62,182 nt of DNA from JAEUSG01 sp964590225 (lineage in GTDB: Bacteria; Fibrobacterota; OXYB2-FULL-49-7; JAEUSG01): contig CAZPWS010000015.1 in NCBI GenBank assembly GCA_964590225.1, positions 1 through 62,182 of the forward strand, read 5' to 3'. Each line of letters starts with the position of its first letter. The first letter of the stretch is position 1. A model generated the notes under the pieces. The model did not search any database and was not told the DNA's origin. It was given only the letters and a program-made list of their open reading frames with translations. Positions 62,142-62,182 of the stretch are shown one piece after another. Made by a program: the position numbers and the translations under genes.

Positions 62142-62182
62142 AAGTTCTCAACAGTATTTCACGACTAAACAGAGCGAGTCAT

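Noticed and set aside
1..62182. CRISPR array
   Set aside because: No series of regularly spaced short repeats was seen; the repeats found are large duplications, hairpins and two-unit tandem repeats.

Overview
The window reads as a chromosomal segment of a Gram-negative, flagellated bacterium. The outer envelope is shown by an LptE-like lipoprotein, an ADP-heptose:LPS-type glycosyltransferase and several lipobox proteins. Two large exported proteins (12228-15026 and 54995-59329) end in a FlgD-like/Por-secretion type C-terminal domain, and an orphan copy of that domain lies at 36165-36416. Together with SpoVG, DUF1385-RF1-L31 linkage and a compact flgBC-fliEFGHIJ operon, this resembles the Fibrobacterota/Chitinivibrionia and neighbouring FCB lineages. 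The taxonomic guess is inference and weak.

Layout. 1-476 holds no gene, only two hairpins. 477-1628 is a DUF4143 ATPase. 1788-10292 is a complete recC-recB-recD set, followed tightly by a small lipoprotein, ispE, spoVG and tRNA-Gln(UUG). 12228-15026 is a secreted CBM9-like protein, closed by a clear terminator. 15117-23339 is an unusual six-gene operon: a large lipoprotein, a membrane-anchored solute-binding-like protein, an unknown exported protein, two divergent Dpp-type permeases and a fused double ABC ATPase. On the minus strand, 23346-31254 carries an aminotransferase, leuA with an attenuator-like leader, a pilin-like protein, two small membrane/coiled-coil proteins, a BFN-domain protein, prfA, DUF1385, rpmE and an AraC regulator.

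31372-39762 is an accessory, rearranged zone. A UroD-family gene is followed by an FAD oxidoreductase, a second AraC regulator, a VapBC pair, a second DUF4143 ATPase and a decayed HTH/nucleotidyltransferase toxin-antitoxin pair. The zone is bracketed by an exact 241-bp direct repeat of the UroD gene's 3' end. It also contains a chimeric UroD/glycosyltransferase fragment, two long hairpins and what look like pieces of an IS91-type transposase. This is the strongest structural signal in the window.

39763-47781 is a cell-surface polysaccharide cluster of glycosyltransferases, a GDP-L-fucose synthase and a methyltransferase. 47987-54998 is the flagellar basal-body/export operon, whose last gene (fliJ) overlaps the start of a 1444-residue surface protein. 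The window closes on the minus strand with glgC, dapF and lptE, and a decayed HTH-regulator remnant at the edge.

All family assignments are from reading motifs in the translations. No database search was run.
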